This document shows, piece after piece, positions 52,853-64,000 of a DNA stretch of 64,000 bases. Source of the DNA: Ignelater luminosus (Eukaryota; Arthropoda; Insecta; Coleoptera; Elateridae); contig VTPC01090028.1 of the NCBI GenBank assembly GCA_011009095.1, forward strand, positions 219,456 through 283,455, written 5' to 3'. A program made the position numbers and the translations under genes. The notes beneath the pieces are model-generated. The model was given only the letters and a program-made list of their open reading frames with translations, did no database searches and was not told where the DNA came from. Within the stretch, counting starts at the first letter, position 1. Every line of letters starts with the position of its first letter.

Positions 52853-53180
52853 TAAATATAAATAAGTTTTTCCTCGAATCTAGTCTATAAACAGTTTCAA
52901 ACTGGAACAAGACACGTTTTGATAATAAAAATTGCAGATCGAATTTCATAAATGAAGCCTGAAGAAAACTTTCTCACAACAAAGAAATGATATCATTAAC
53001 TACAAAAGAAACATAAAGCAATTTGTTGAATACATTTTGTGATGAAATAAAATAACGAATTTGTACGAAATGCCAATACTCAAACGAAATGTTCAATTTA
53101 CTCCAAAGATCTATTGAGTTCACAAAAAAAAGTAAATCTACGCATAATTTCCATTGACATTTAAAATAATGTCACAAATT

Positions 53181-56100
53181 CTCTTTCAGCTGTTAAGGTT
53201 GGAAGTTCCTTTTTACCTGGAGTATGTTCTCCTTTCACCTTTAACTGTTTTTTTTTCTTCCTTTGGCTTTCTTTTGGGGGCATTGCATTTTTCTAACATA
53301 AAACACACTTTGACGCAACTAAAACAAGATTGTTAACAAATATTTATTTCTAGGTTATGTTTAGAACCAGCAATTCGGTTGCATTTATAGTAAGAATCTC
53401 ACGAGTCCTGGACATGTGTTGTTTCTGCTGAAACGGGGTAACGGCATGTGCTGTTTTTACTTTATTCCTCAGTATATCCGCCACTGTGCTGCTTTTGACG
53501 GAAATAACTCAAAATGAGTATCTTTGGACTTGTGTTGTTTTTGAAAGAAGGTCTTCAATTAGTTTAATTAAAAAACTAAATGGAGAAGTTTCAAGTATTC
53601 CTTCAAGGATTTTAAAAAGTCCTTAATCTAGTTTCAAAGCTTTTTAAACACATTAGAAAAAATCGAAAGTTAAACAATTTTGCTTTGATCCTTGATTAAA
53701 GAGAGATTTTAGCTCAATGTTACTTTTGATAAGAATTTGATTTATTTCAGAGAAGACTAGGATAGTAATTGTGCAAAATAGCAGGATGCTTGCTGATATA
53801 GCTGTTTATAATGCAGCCTATACAATAATTACCAGTTTTCTGATAAATACTCGTTTAATAAATTACAGTTTCCCCTACGGGATAATCTTCCTCCTTAATT
53901 ATATTAATTCTACAGACACACATATTGCCCGTAATATCTGATACAGATAAGAAGTGCAAATAATGTTCATAAAAATGATTTGATTAAAAGCGTTTTGTTA
54001 TCATTTTACAATTATATGATTTTGAGCTGTTAGATTATTGTATCGAACCACACCTCAATGCGAGTTTTCAGCAAAAAAATCGTGTACAGATATAAAACGT
54101 GCAGACACAAAATATGATCTATAAAGTAAGTAGATAAAATTATTATCGTAAAAAAGGGCCATTACCAATTTTATCTTCCGTACCATAAGCCATAAATCAA
54201 ATTTTAACCTCAGGTTATTTGAATGGCATCAAGAATAGATTCTCTACGTAAGCAACAGCATCATTTATTACCTGTAGTATAATAGCCAGCTACATATTTA
54301 TTTACTTACGTATGTTTGTATGCGAGTTTCGAGTTTGCTATTTTGCAGAAATCATGTTAAACAAATATGTGCTTTTGAGAATATATTACTGACCCTCTAA
54401 ACCATAATAGGTTTAGGTTCCTAAATGACCTAGTGCAAGTGTTTCTAGCACTTTATGATTAATGTCACAAAAAAATTGATAAATTTTGTAAAATCCATTT
54501 CGGCTTGCTTGTTTAAATAAATGTGGTACTAACCTAGTTTACTACCCTTTATTTTAACTAAGAGCGTTAGACTTCCTCTATACACCAATTACACTTTTCA
54601 CGGCAACCAACCATAAGCATACCTCTCGTGCTCGTTATTCCACGTATTATTATTAAACTCTAAAATCGCTAAAGGTTAAATGTTATGCGTGCCCTTAGAA
54701 TAAGATCGATTTTCCAGCAACAAGTGTAGCAGATTCATGTCCGTACTAATAAACAGGTTAAACAAACATTCAGTGAGATAATGAGGTGATATCTTTTATA
54801 AAAATTTATTGATATTCAACAACACAAAGAAAACGAATTCCTTTGTCGTTAACCTACTTTCATATTTTTCAATATTTTATTTTATTTTGGAACCGTGTCA
54901 AAAAATCCTTTTTTATACAAAAATTCAGACCTCTCGTACTTCCCCTATTTCAATTTTAAGCTTCCTTCTTGATTTATTTTGTTTTTGTTTCTGCGGCTTT
55001 GTGTTTGTTTAATCCTGCAAGAAAAATTTTTTAAAGCGAATCTCCTCAGAATGTGGGAAACTCTTTTGTGTGGTGAATTCTTAAAATTTTATTTGAAAAA
55101 TCCAGCTGGAAAAGCTATATCATGGTTTGTATTCATTTTTAATAATTGCACAGCATTTACTCCCACGTGGAACATAAAACCAAACAGTTGCGCAAAAAAG
55201 GTTTATTTACATTGGAAATTGAATAAATAAATCTGTGTTGTAAAGTCAACAGTTTAACAATTAAAAAGAAATTAATGAAAATAAAATACCTCAATTTGAA
55301 TGATGTAATTTAGCAGTGATTTCTGTGGAATTTTTTATTCGTTCGGTTTTATTTTGAAATTTAATTGCTACCTCAATATTGAGTTTCTTCGTAGACTAAC
55401 GAGGTAGGTATACGCTCCAAACTAAAAGTGGTATGAATTTAAGCAGAATAAATTGCAGTTTTTGTGCTCACGTCGCTCGCTCTAAAACAAAAGAACTGTG
55501 AAGGAACTAGAACTTATTGAGTTAAATGTTTAAATGCAGTAGGATTGAAACGAGACTGTACTACTCACGTACTTAAATTCTTGACTTTCGTGTATCTAGA
55601 AATTTAGTAAACGACCCCTACATAATACCCTGTTTTAATAATTCAAAATATTTATTTAGGGAAACTATACAGAATATCCGAGAAACAACATTTCGCACTA
55701 CAAAATAAACAACTCTGAGCTAATATTGTTTCTTCGATAAAATAAATAAACTTCTATTATGGTTTGCTCTTTCAGAAAATAAGAAATGAAGCCTTCTTAT
55801 GACCGTGTTACTTTTTTTTATTAATTCATAGAACTTGTAAAGGTTCCAACCAATAGGTTTAAATTTCTCATTTTGCAAGCTAAAACCCTAATGTTCGTTT
55901 TGTACCTACAACATTTACGTCCGTTTGGAAGGGAGCAACTGTTTGCGTATAGGGATTCAAATCAACTCTCCTAAGTGCTCTTTCCAGTAGGATTATTTTT
56001 ACATAAGTACAAAATCCACTTCCTTCTTATAGTTAGCATTTCCCATTTTGTTTGTGTTGTGCTACAAACTTTATATCAGTTGTAACTTCAATAATTTTTT

Positions 56101-58000
56101 TTTCTAGATCTGAGCTTTTTGCCTAGAAATATTTTGCTGGAATAAATTATTTCTTTTTGTGACCTTCTCTCTGTATCTATAATAGTCACTATAAAACCCA
56201 AGGCCTTTTTGCTTATATACTTTCAAATGAATAGCAAATATTGCTTTCTATCTCTAGCGAATCTAGACTTTTCGGAGCCTGAAAGTGATGTTAATCTAGG
56301 AGACGCCTTTTAGATAAACGAAACAAGGAACTTATCTTAACAAGCTTTACGCAAAAATTATTCAACGTAATTTAAATCAAACTGCATCAAAGTAGAACAA
56401 GAAACTGAAACAAAAACAAGAAATTAAAAAAATTTAACTAAAATCTATTAAGTGAGTAATTGAGTCAACTCATCCGTTACGTCTATTTATTTTCTCAATA
56501 GTTAATATTTAAAATTCCTGTCTTTTGTGCCAAGAAATATAAAAATAACAAGATTAATGGTAAACTCGAGTTTTTCACAACAAACGATATTTATTTGGCT
56601 TGGTTAATATATTAAATCACTGTGCTCCTTTAGCTAATTTGTAAAACAGTAGATAAACTTCCAATTACTTACTATTTGGATGTTCAAATATTAATTGATT
56701 TGTGAATGAAACTGTCGAGCCTTTGAAACAAATCCGTTCAAACTCATCTGCAGACTGAAAACTTCAAAAATGCTGATAGCGAGAAGGTAGAAGGTCAGTC
56801 AGCCCATATATATTCCTTCCTCTTTGCATTCACCGCCCCAATTTATTAATTATCTCCCTCGATGGCGGAAGAAATAAATAAGCATAATAGACGTAGTAAC
56901 CATGATTCAATTTGATTCAGTTCTTTTAAAGTCATTAAATGACTTTTCTATCTTTCTTAATTGATTTATAAAAAAAACTGAAACTAAAAATATCTTTAAG
57001 ACAGCTGGTTGAACAACATACCAAACCCACAATCAGCTGCAAGCTGAGAACTTTAGAAATACACACAAAAATTGTTTTACTAGACCATCGGTTAACGCTA
57101 AATAAGAGATTTACCGTCCAACAATTTTCTTGGCTTTAACTTGCACTGATAAACGGTTTAGTTGCTGCCTTGAAATTTCGTCTCAGACTGACCAAAGCAG
57201 ATGGGTTTACCTCTCGTCTCTTATTATACCACACTCAGTGGATGTCAAAATCATCTAAGCTATACCAATCACATTTGGTTCAATTCGATTCTTTGAAGTT
57301 TTAATGACTATAATTTTCGTACACCTTCATTCATTTATAAATAATTACACAAAACATTATATTTAACATTCTGTGGTTGGGCAAGGTCATAAATTTAGAC
57401 CTGATGAAGCATTTAACTTTGTAAAATCTAAATTGCTAGAGGCAACATCTACCTATAAATGAAGTCAAAGTTTGCACAATGGGCTTTCCTATTATGTAGA
57501 ACCGAATTGGCTTGTCTCGTCAAGAACACTACGTGCTAGTACGAACGGAATGGCTAAACCCAGAGCCCAATTCATATTTTCTTCAATGTAGACAGAAGAG
57601 ATATGATTTGTCTTAACTGTCTTTAAAACAAACCAGTTTAATTCAAGAAGTAATTTAATTAGGACAAACCAAACAAATTTTCAGATTAAGTCGAATGAAC
57701 AATTGGGCTAAAATCTGCTAGTATACATCTCTGTGCTTCGTTTTAGAAAAAGCTGCTTATTATTTTAGACGATGATTTAACCAAAATTGATTCTTAAACA
57801 AAAGCTGAAGATCATGAAGAATTTGCCCATTTTGTCCAACATCATTTTGACTAATTTTCATTTCGTTTAATCTTGAACGGTAAAATTTAGAAAAGTCATG
57901 TTACAGAGATGCAGCCTCTCCTTTCTATAAAAAACAAACTTGAAGAACCAATAATCATTCAAAATGTTTATATTCCACTAACTAAATCGATTTCAAACTG
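53181..58000. other. AT-rich stretch, nothing recognised
   Basis: No supported gene. Frames at 53154-53336 and 54809-55230 are short and AT-driven. Between about 56.7 and 57.3 kb there is faint internal duplication (for example CAATTTGATTCAGTTCTTTT near 56.91 kb and CAATTCGATTCTTTGAAG near 57.28 kb), too diverged to define. Confidence 0.4.
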
Positions 58001-58381
58001 TTAGTAGAAAGTTCTTGCGTAAATAACAGAATTTTGCAGCTCCCGCTCTTTTAGTATTAAAAATAATCGTCCACCTATAGTTGGACGTTCCGATGAATTT
58101 TTGACCTTTTGGAGACCTCCAGCAAAAACAAACACGACATAAGGACGGCAAACCTTGATATATGTATCAAAAATCTTGAAAAGATCTCCATGAACTAAAA
58201 ATCCGTTCTTTCCTACACACTGTAAATCTCCCTCGACTTTGGGGCGATCAAGATATATGTGATATCCACGCGCTAAACGAACGGATGTTGACAAATTTAA
58301 AGACCGTTTCAACAACAATCCTCCTGTACAACCCTTGTTTTGTAAAACAAACTCTTCCCACCCATGTACAGAACAACACAA
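58001..58381 (-). pseudogene. 126-codon open frame, possibly transposase-derived
   Basis: A minus-strand frame reads RSLNLSTSVRLARGYHIYLD, then GKNGFLVHGDLFKIF. The segment GYHIYLD followed some 15 residues later by KNGFLVHG faintly recalls the GYHVYxDNFFTS...KxGFxATGT region of piggyBac-type transposases, but the NFFTS part is absent and the rest does not match. Composition is more protein-like than that of nearby frames. It could equally be an unrelated decayed gene. No splice signals or start context support expression. Confidence 0.22.
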
Positions 58382-58719
58382 ACAGATCTACACCTGCGTT
58401 TTCTGACTAAACAAAAGGATCTCCATTACAGCACCTACACAGTACAAAATCAACTTTAGATATATTTTGCAAACAAAGATTTTTTTAACGAAGCAATTAT
58501 TTGTAACACCATTTACATTAGAGTGTTTTCAACGCACCTTATACTGAAATAAAGAACCAAATAAGGAAATTATTCTTTCCAGGCACTTGTAGATTTATAC
58601 ATTACACACTACACCTCACTTTATTAGACTCACTTGCACGATCTCTTCTAGGCAAGCTATTTATGCAGCTTCTTGTCATTTCTGTTTATTTATTTATCAT
58701 TTTAGTGTCGATGACAGGC

Positions 58720-58890
58720 TCTTCTTTCTATCAACTAAACCTTGTTTGTGATATTTTCTTTGGCCAGTTCTCGTTTTGAGAACTCTCAGACGTTCTCAAT
58801 CGGATTCATGTCTGGTGAGTTTCCGGATTTTGGTAATAAGCATATTTTCTGCTTTTCCAAAAAAGTTTTAATTGTTTTAACAGTATGTCA
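58720..58890 (-). pseudogene. Tc1-like transposase fragment
   Basis: On the minus strand from about 58888 the frame reads HTVKTIKTFLEKQKICLLPK, then SGNSPDMNPIENV, a stop in place of the usual Trp, then EFSKRELAKENITNKV. SPDMNPIENVW is the hallmark around the third catalytic residue (Glu) of Tc1-like DD34E transposases, and HTxKTIKTFLE matches the segment after the second Asp. Upstream coding sequence is cut off where the LTR-like copy B begins at 58900. It is a dead fragment. Confidence 0.75.
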
Positions 58891-58899
58891 AGGTTCATG

Positions 58900-61065
58900 A
58901 TTAAGGGCGCCAGAAGCTGAAGGTCGTAGGGAGCCAACGGCCAACCTACGCAGCTTCTCGTGAACCAATACCCTGTATATGGGTCTCTTGTAAAACAACA
59001 CCTTGTGTATAGGTGGCTCTATAAAATATCATCCTGTATACAGAAAACTTATAAAACGTTTGCAATGAAAACTTCACTTTTTTGCAATAAAATTTAACGC
59101 TCTTCCGTTTAAACACTTAAAATTTTACCACGGGAATCAACTTAACGTCCCCCTTGTCTTTTAATTATCAAAACAAATCAACTAAATCATTAGTTACAAA
59201 CTGGAGCCTAGTGGTCACGCTTATGTGCCAGTTGCAATCAAAAAGGTATAAATTAAATAAAATATTAAAGCTTAGAGATCTCGCTGGTTCTCCTGGTGAT
59301 TTGTTTGATAGCTTACATTGTTGAACATCAATCAATGAATTTCAGTCATATGAAATAAACTCTTTTACACTCTACGCTTCAATAAGGCAACGAAACTAAA
59401 CTTTAACATAATTTATTATTTTCAAGAAAAATAAATATTTGAAATAACTAAGTAAAGGGTTAGTATTATAACATATATATAACAAGAAAAAAATATATCA
59501 GAAGAATTATACCTCTAAAAGTCCTGCCCAGAAGGGGTAGAATCAAGCTATAAATTAATTAATAAAATTCCTTATTTTAAAAGACAAACAAAAATGTATC
59601 ATTCGCTAAATAAATAACAAAGAATTACTTTTAATATGATATCAGAACGCAAACTATAAGATTGCTATGGTCACCTATGAACGTTCAATATACAAGCTAA
59701 TTAAATTGAAAAATTCGACGAAAATTCAAATCGAAAGGTTTTAATAAATTTTTTTAAGAAAGACACTTAACCTTATGCACACAAAAATTCACATTAAGTA
59801 ATATCAGATGATATAAGTAAAAGGATGATTCTTACATTCTAATCTTTTCCCTGGGTTTTTGCTATTTAAAATGCTATCGAAGATTTGTCAAGGCATCCAA
59901 ACACGTCGGAAAGCTGACAGAAACCTGAGCCGCATTACATAAAAACTCCAAACATCACTAATGAGTTCAAACATCTTTAAAAACAAAAAGGTTCTTAGCA
60001 AACTGAAACTGGGTCTTTAGTGTTCACTGCGACAGTTCTTTATTTTAAAGGCAACAACACAAAACAGGGTTTTCTCACACAACACATAACAGTTTCCAAG
60101 GCAATTGCTTAAACATCACAAAAAGATATCGGGGCTAAGAGAGTTCGAATCACGAATCAAGAACTAAATGCATTTATTTCACAGACAAACGGACGGTCTC
60201 ACCTTACGCGATTCCTCAACAGAGGACTGACTACGATGTCATAGTTCACGTTTTTGCACAAAAACTACAAAGTTATTAGATTTAACCTTTCTGCTTGTAA
60301 GTTCACTTTTAGATCCGCTTAGCAAGGCGATATATTTAACCTCTCAGGAAGCCTACTTCCGGAATTCACAAAGAAAACGCACCAAGTGCAATCACAAAAA
60401 AAAGAACTTATAGCAACTTATAGCAACTTAATGCTGTGATAGACACGTCCGCGTTCCAAAGAAAATTCAAACGGTTAAGGTAAACTCGTGAACAGGGCAC
60501 GGTTAGCTCCCGAAGGGACAGCCGGCCTCGACTCTCTTGATCAAACTTAACGCAAAGCGTCTCACAAGAAAAATCCACAAGCCAGAGGTACACTGTAGCA
60601 TGGAAAAAAATACAGACGGTAAATTAACAATGAAAAAGTACCAAACGTTATTTCTCTAATTTAAAGCGATCTTTCATTCAGACACTGCAAGTATCTCTTC
60701 TCAAGACAGAACCTAAATGTAAACAAGAATTCCCCGAATCGATACTAACAAAAAAATGTACTAAAGATCCATAAACAATTTAAACCAGAACAAAGCACGT
60801 TTTGACGATAAAGTTGCATATCAAATTTCAAGATGAAGCCTGAATAAAACGTTCTCGCAGCGAAAAAATTATCTCATCAACAACGAAAGAAACATAAAAC
60901 AATTTGTTGAATATATTTTTCGATAGAACAAATTAATGAGTTTATATAAAATGCAAATACTCAAACGAAATTTAAATTTAATGCTTGAAATTCACCCAGA
61001 AATCTATTGAGTTCCCAAAAATGGATCTACACGTAATTTCCATTGATATTTAAAATAATGTCACA
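58900..61065 (-). mobile_element. LTR copy B, rearranged, with mariner-free site
   Basis: Its 61065 end (minus-strand start TGTGACATTATTTTAAAT) and long internal parts match copy A: 58900-59310 with 50998-51325, and 60510-61065 with the flanks on both sides of mariner copy 2. It lacks the last roughly 180 bases of the LTR, stopping at ATTAAGGGCGCC beside the Tc1-like fragment, so no target duplication can be shown. Between about 59315 and 60165 it holds extra sequence absent from A, and 60200-60505 has no clear counterpart in A. It is the best evidence for the pre-insertion state of copy A. Confidence 0.7.
59315..60165. other. unidentified insertion inside LTR copy B
   Basis: Aligning copies A and B, B continues with TGATTTGTTTGATAGC where A has GATGCACTTGTTTCAC, and the A-like sequence resumes near 60167 (AAATGCATTTATTTCACAGA). 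The intervening roughly 850 bases are AT-rich with no open frame or recognisable termini. It may be a small non-autonomous element or original LTR sequence lost from A. Confidence 0.4.
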
Positions 61066-64000
61066 AACCATAGCACCAAAGCCTACAAGAAATTACAGTT
61101 TCATCAACTGAACCAATCAATAGTTTAAAGAAATCAGCGTTGCAATATCTGCCTTTCAAAGATTTTTAGAAACTCGAAACAGTGTTGCAATAAGTGCAAC
61201 TAAGCTGTGTGTTCTAAGCATTCAATTAAAAAAATAATTTGGACACTACTAGTCAACTACATACTGAGTTGTTAAGTCTTATGTCTCATAATTTTTTAAA
61301 GTTCCATCCCGACGTTTTTCAAGGAAGAGAAGATTTTGCCGGTCGACACATTCCTTAACTATTTTTGATTGGAATTTTTATCCGATATCTAGCATAAGTA
61401 AAAAGTTTTTTTGCAGAGCATTTTTGGTTAGAATTTCCCAAACATATCACACAAACCTCTCATAATTAATTAAATACACATCTTAGATTTCGCGAAGGAT
61501 TCGAACCCACATTTACTTCATTTAAAACATTCAAAAGTAATAACTGTCTATTTTGTCCCTTGGATACAAAAGATAAAAATACGATAACAGTTTGATTTAC
61601 ATATTATCAGACTACCACATCAATATACAAAAAACATAAAAAATAGAATTACTACAATTGCGGTCAAGCGTTTCTATTATTCCTTTCTGTAAAGCAAGCA
61701 ATATAATAATCGTTACGCTAGCAAGCAGAATTAATTCATTTTCACCGGTAACTTTATGTAACCGCGTAGTTCTGCTTTCGGAATAAAATATAATAAACGT
61801 ACATGCTTTGCGTGCCACAGCTTATTAATAATAAAATATTGCTCTCGAGAAGTATCTTTCATTTAATCTAGATAATGAAAATCCTCCTTTTGGTTATTGA
61901 GGTCAAATTACCAACCAAGGTTTTTCATGTACACTTAATATCTTTTCGATATTAAATCAAAGCTATATTATGTACTAGTAGCAAATACAATAAAAAATAT
62001 CTTGGAATTTCTCCTTGTATACATTTGGGGTCGAATAGACACATTTCCTGTACAACACAACGACGCAAATACAATATTCACAATATCTTGGCTCTAACAT
62101 AAAAATATCCACGCAAATTGGATTTTCCTATTGTGGACTTGTGAATGCTATTTCTAAAACCGTTTTCTTTGAGTTTTACATTCTTACATCGATAACTTCC
62201 AATATAAAGTGAATAGAATAATTTGTCTGTTTTATTGTATTGCATACAATATGTTGAACTTTTCTAAATATTATAAAGTTGGTTTTACAGCAGGTTTAAA
62301 AAGCATTTCCATGTCCTGTTAAGCCTTAATAACATTAACCGTTGAAGCATCACATGCAGATTTGACACTGACCCGAAACTTTCCAGCGTATATACGTGTA
62401 CGTTTTAAGTACATTCAACATTAACAATTAATACTATTATCATCCTGCATTAAAACCAAAATTTGTTTAAAATTTTAACTGTGACATAATGCTAAAGCAT
62501 TTCCTTATCTTTAATCTTATAAGGCCGTAGACCATTAAAATTTAAAGTGTCTGAAATAACTCGAGAGTGGTTCTGCGGTTTACTTAGTTAATGCTTGCAT
62601 GGCTGAAAAATCAATGTAGCTATTGTACTTAGGTTTACCTGGAAAGCAGCTTTGATATTCAAACGAAAACACACATATATACATTTCCTTACAATAGGTA
62701 GGTTACATATAACGAATCAATAATCTATTATGGGCTATTGTGTTTCAATTTGTCGTTTGTAGGAAATAGGCAAAATAATAACCTTCCCCACGCGCATATC
62801 GTCAAGATCTTTTATTTGCTTATACAATAGATATTTATTCAATAGAGTTGAAATAAAAAAAATACAGCGTTACAAAAAGCTTCGATACTTGAACGTTATC
62901 AAATAAATTACAAGTGCACGCGAAAGTTTTGCTTGCAGACAGCAGGTTTCTTGTTTCTCTTTAAAGAAAAACTTTTAAGTGTAACGCTATACAGTAATTT
63001 ATGTAATGTGGAAAATTTTAAATGATTGATCATATAATTCTTATTGTTAGCGTTGCGTTATTTTTAAAATAGATCAAAACGTTATTTGTTTTGTTTGGCA
63101 TGAGTTATAAAACATTCATTCATTGTTTAGTATTAAAACAAAAGAAAAATATGGATCAAGGTTTTTTTATCTAGGTTATGTTATGAACAGTAATTAAAAC
63201 CCATTTAGATAAATACACACTCACTCAAACAGATGATGAAATGAAAACTTTTTTGGTATCCTTATCAACCACTCATCCTGATGAAACGATAAACACGTTA
63301 TTGATTTTACTTTAACTGTGGCTTTCGATGGCAGTGGCATGTGTAAACTGTACTTCTAACATTGCATTTGACGTAGGTTATATTTTTTAAGTGTGTTACT
63401 TTGTTCAAACGGAGTAAATTAAAAAGCGAAGCAATTTATTTGTGTACATTATTTTGATGAAGCAATTAACGTACAAAATTAAATTTTAATTGAAAATTTT
63501 TCAAGTTACAGTCAATTTGAGGAATTCTATTATTTTTACTAAAAAAGTAATGAGAACTAATTTTTAAGTCTATTAATTGTATATTGGAATCGTGTTCTTT
63601 TTAAAAAGAGAAACTGACAAGTTGAAACCTAACAAAAACATTTTCCAGAATTGAAACCCTGACAGTGTTAAAATTAAGAAAAAAAAATAAAATAAAAATG
63701 AAAAGAAATTTATATTCTATAAACAAAGAACTCTTCTTAGAAAATTCTTTTTTTGGGTTTTAGGACAAGGTTAGGTCATAAAAATGATTTATTTGTGAAA
63801 AAATGTTCTACGTCCAAAAAGAAAGAAACTTACTTATCTATGTCTCTCTATTTTTATTTAACACAAATTATTTTGCATAAAGACACTTACTTGACTAGCT
63901 TTTTTAGATTCGATGAGTGTCAAGGTTAACTATATTTGGGATAGAGTACGAATCCAATTTTGCGTTTTATCTAAATTTAGAAAATCCAATTCAGCCTAAT
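61066..64000. other. AT-rich stretch, nothing recognised
   Basis: No supported coding or repeat feature. A B-box-like GGGTTCGAATCC occurs on the minus strand at about 61478-61490 but no tRNA fold surrounds it. Confidence 0.45.

Larger units (their letters stand above)
50821..53176 (-). mobile_element. solo LTR copy A, interrupted by mariner copy 2
   Basis: On the minus strand it begins TGTGACATTATTTTAAAT at 53176 and ends CCCGTTATA at 50821, one base from the TTACA end of copies C and D. Flanking 4-mers are AATC and AATT, a target duplication with one change. Without the nested mariner it is about 1.08 kb. It shares the 3' block (AAGGTAAGTTTAG, CTTCAGCTTCTGG) with the other copies but differs from C and D elsewhere, so it is a second subfamily together with 58900-61065. 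No retroelement genes are attached. Confidence 0.75.

Noticed and set aside
60135-60160. GAGTTCGAATCAC, second B-box-like string
   Set aside because: Isolated; no A box or cloverleaf around it.
61470-61500. B-box-like GGGTTCGAATCC on the minus strand, possible tRNA or tRNA-derived SINE
   Set aside because: T-stem does not pair well and no acceptor stem, D arm or A box is found at the right distance.

Overview
This is an AT-rich eukaryotic nuclear window with few genes and many decayed transposable elements. The mix of families (D34D mariners, Tc1-like, hAT, two Mutator-like lineages, gypsy-type solo LTRs, a non-LTR reverse transcriptase relic), the mostly non-coding DNA, and GT/AG splice signals with kilobase introns point to an arthropod, most likely an insect. 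That assignment is inference. I see no bacterial operon, rRNA, confident tRNA or CRISPR array.

Layout. 1-7450: AT-rich, no convincing gene, one doubtful reverse-transcriptase-like trace near 4.75-4.96 kb. 7528-16951 (+): the only good host-gene candidate. It has a long Ser/Lys-rich exon (to 8578) and a second exon (16778-16951) whose splice phases match (1 to 1). The 8.2-kb intron between them holds an antisense FLYWCH/MULE transposase pseudogene (11051-13237), part of which has been amplified into five tandem 280-301 bp units, followed by a T-rich tract with antisense coding-like scraps and another direct duplication (13.5-15.7 kb). 17-25.6 kb: mostly featureless, with a GC-rich islet at 21.77-21.99 kb and one weak candidate exon at 22.93 kb. 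25.68-26.67 kb (-): relic of an uncharacterised transposon-derived protein family. 26985-27962 (+): solo LTR with perfect TAGT duplications. 28.32-29.9 kb (-): hAT element relic with one terminal repeat. 29958-30007: a (TA)25 microsatellite at the 3' end of a non-LTR reverse transcriptase relic (30.0-31.4 kb, -).

37720-38578 (-): second solo LTR of the same family, inverted relative to the first, with perfect CAAC duplications. 40829-42089 (-): mariner copy 1, nearly complete, one frameshift. 47.5-48.0 kb (-): second relic of the uncharacterised family. 48.24-49.96 kb (-): Mutator-like transposase pseudogene. 50821-53176 (-): third LTR copy, split by mariner copy 2 (51581-52852, +), which has lost its first catalytic Asp. 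58.72-58.89 kb (-): Tc1-like relic abutting a fourth, rearranged LTR copy (58900-61065) that preserves the empty site for mariner copy 2. 61-64 kb: AT-rich, nothing recognised.

The parts do not form a pathway. The window records successive transposon insertion, nesting, tandem amplification and decay around at least one split host gene. The main value lies in the datable nesting events, the amplified MULE segment and the unidentified gene.
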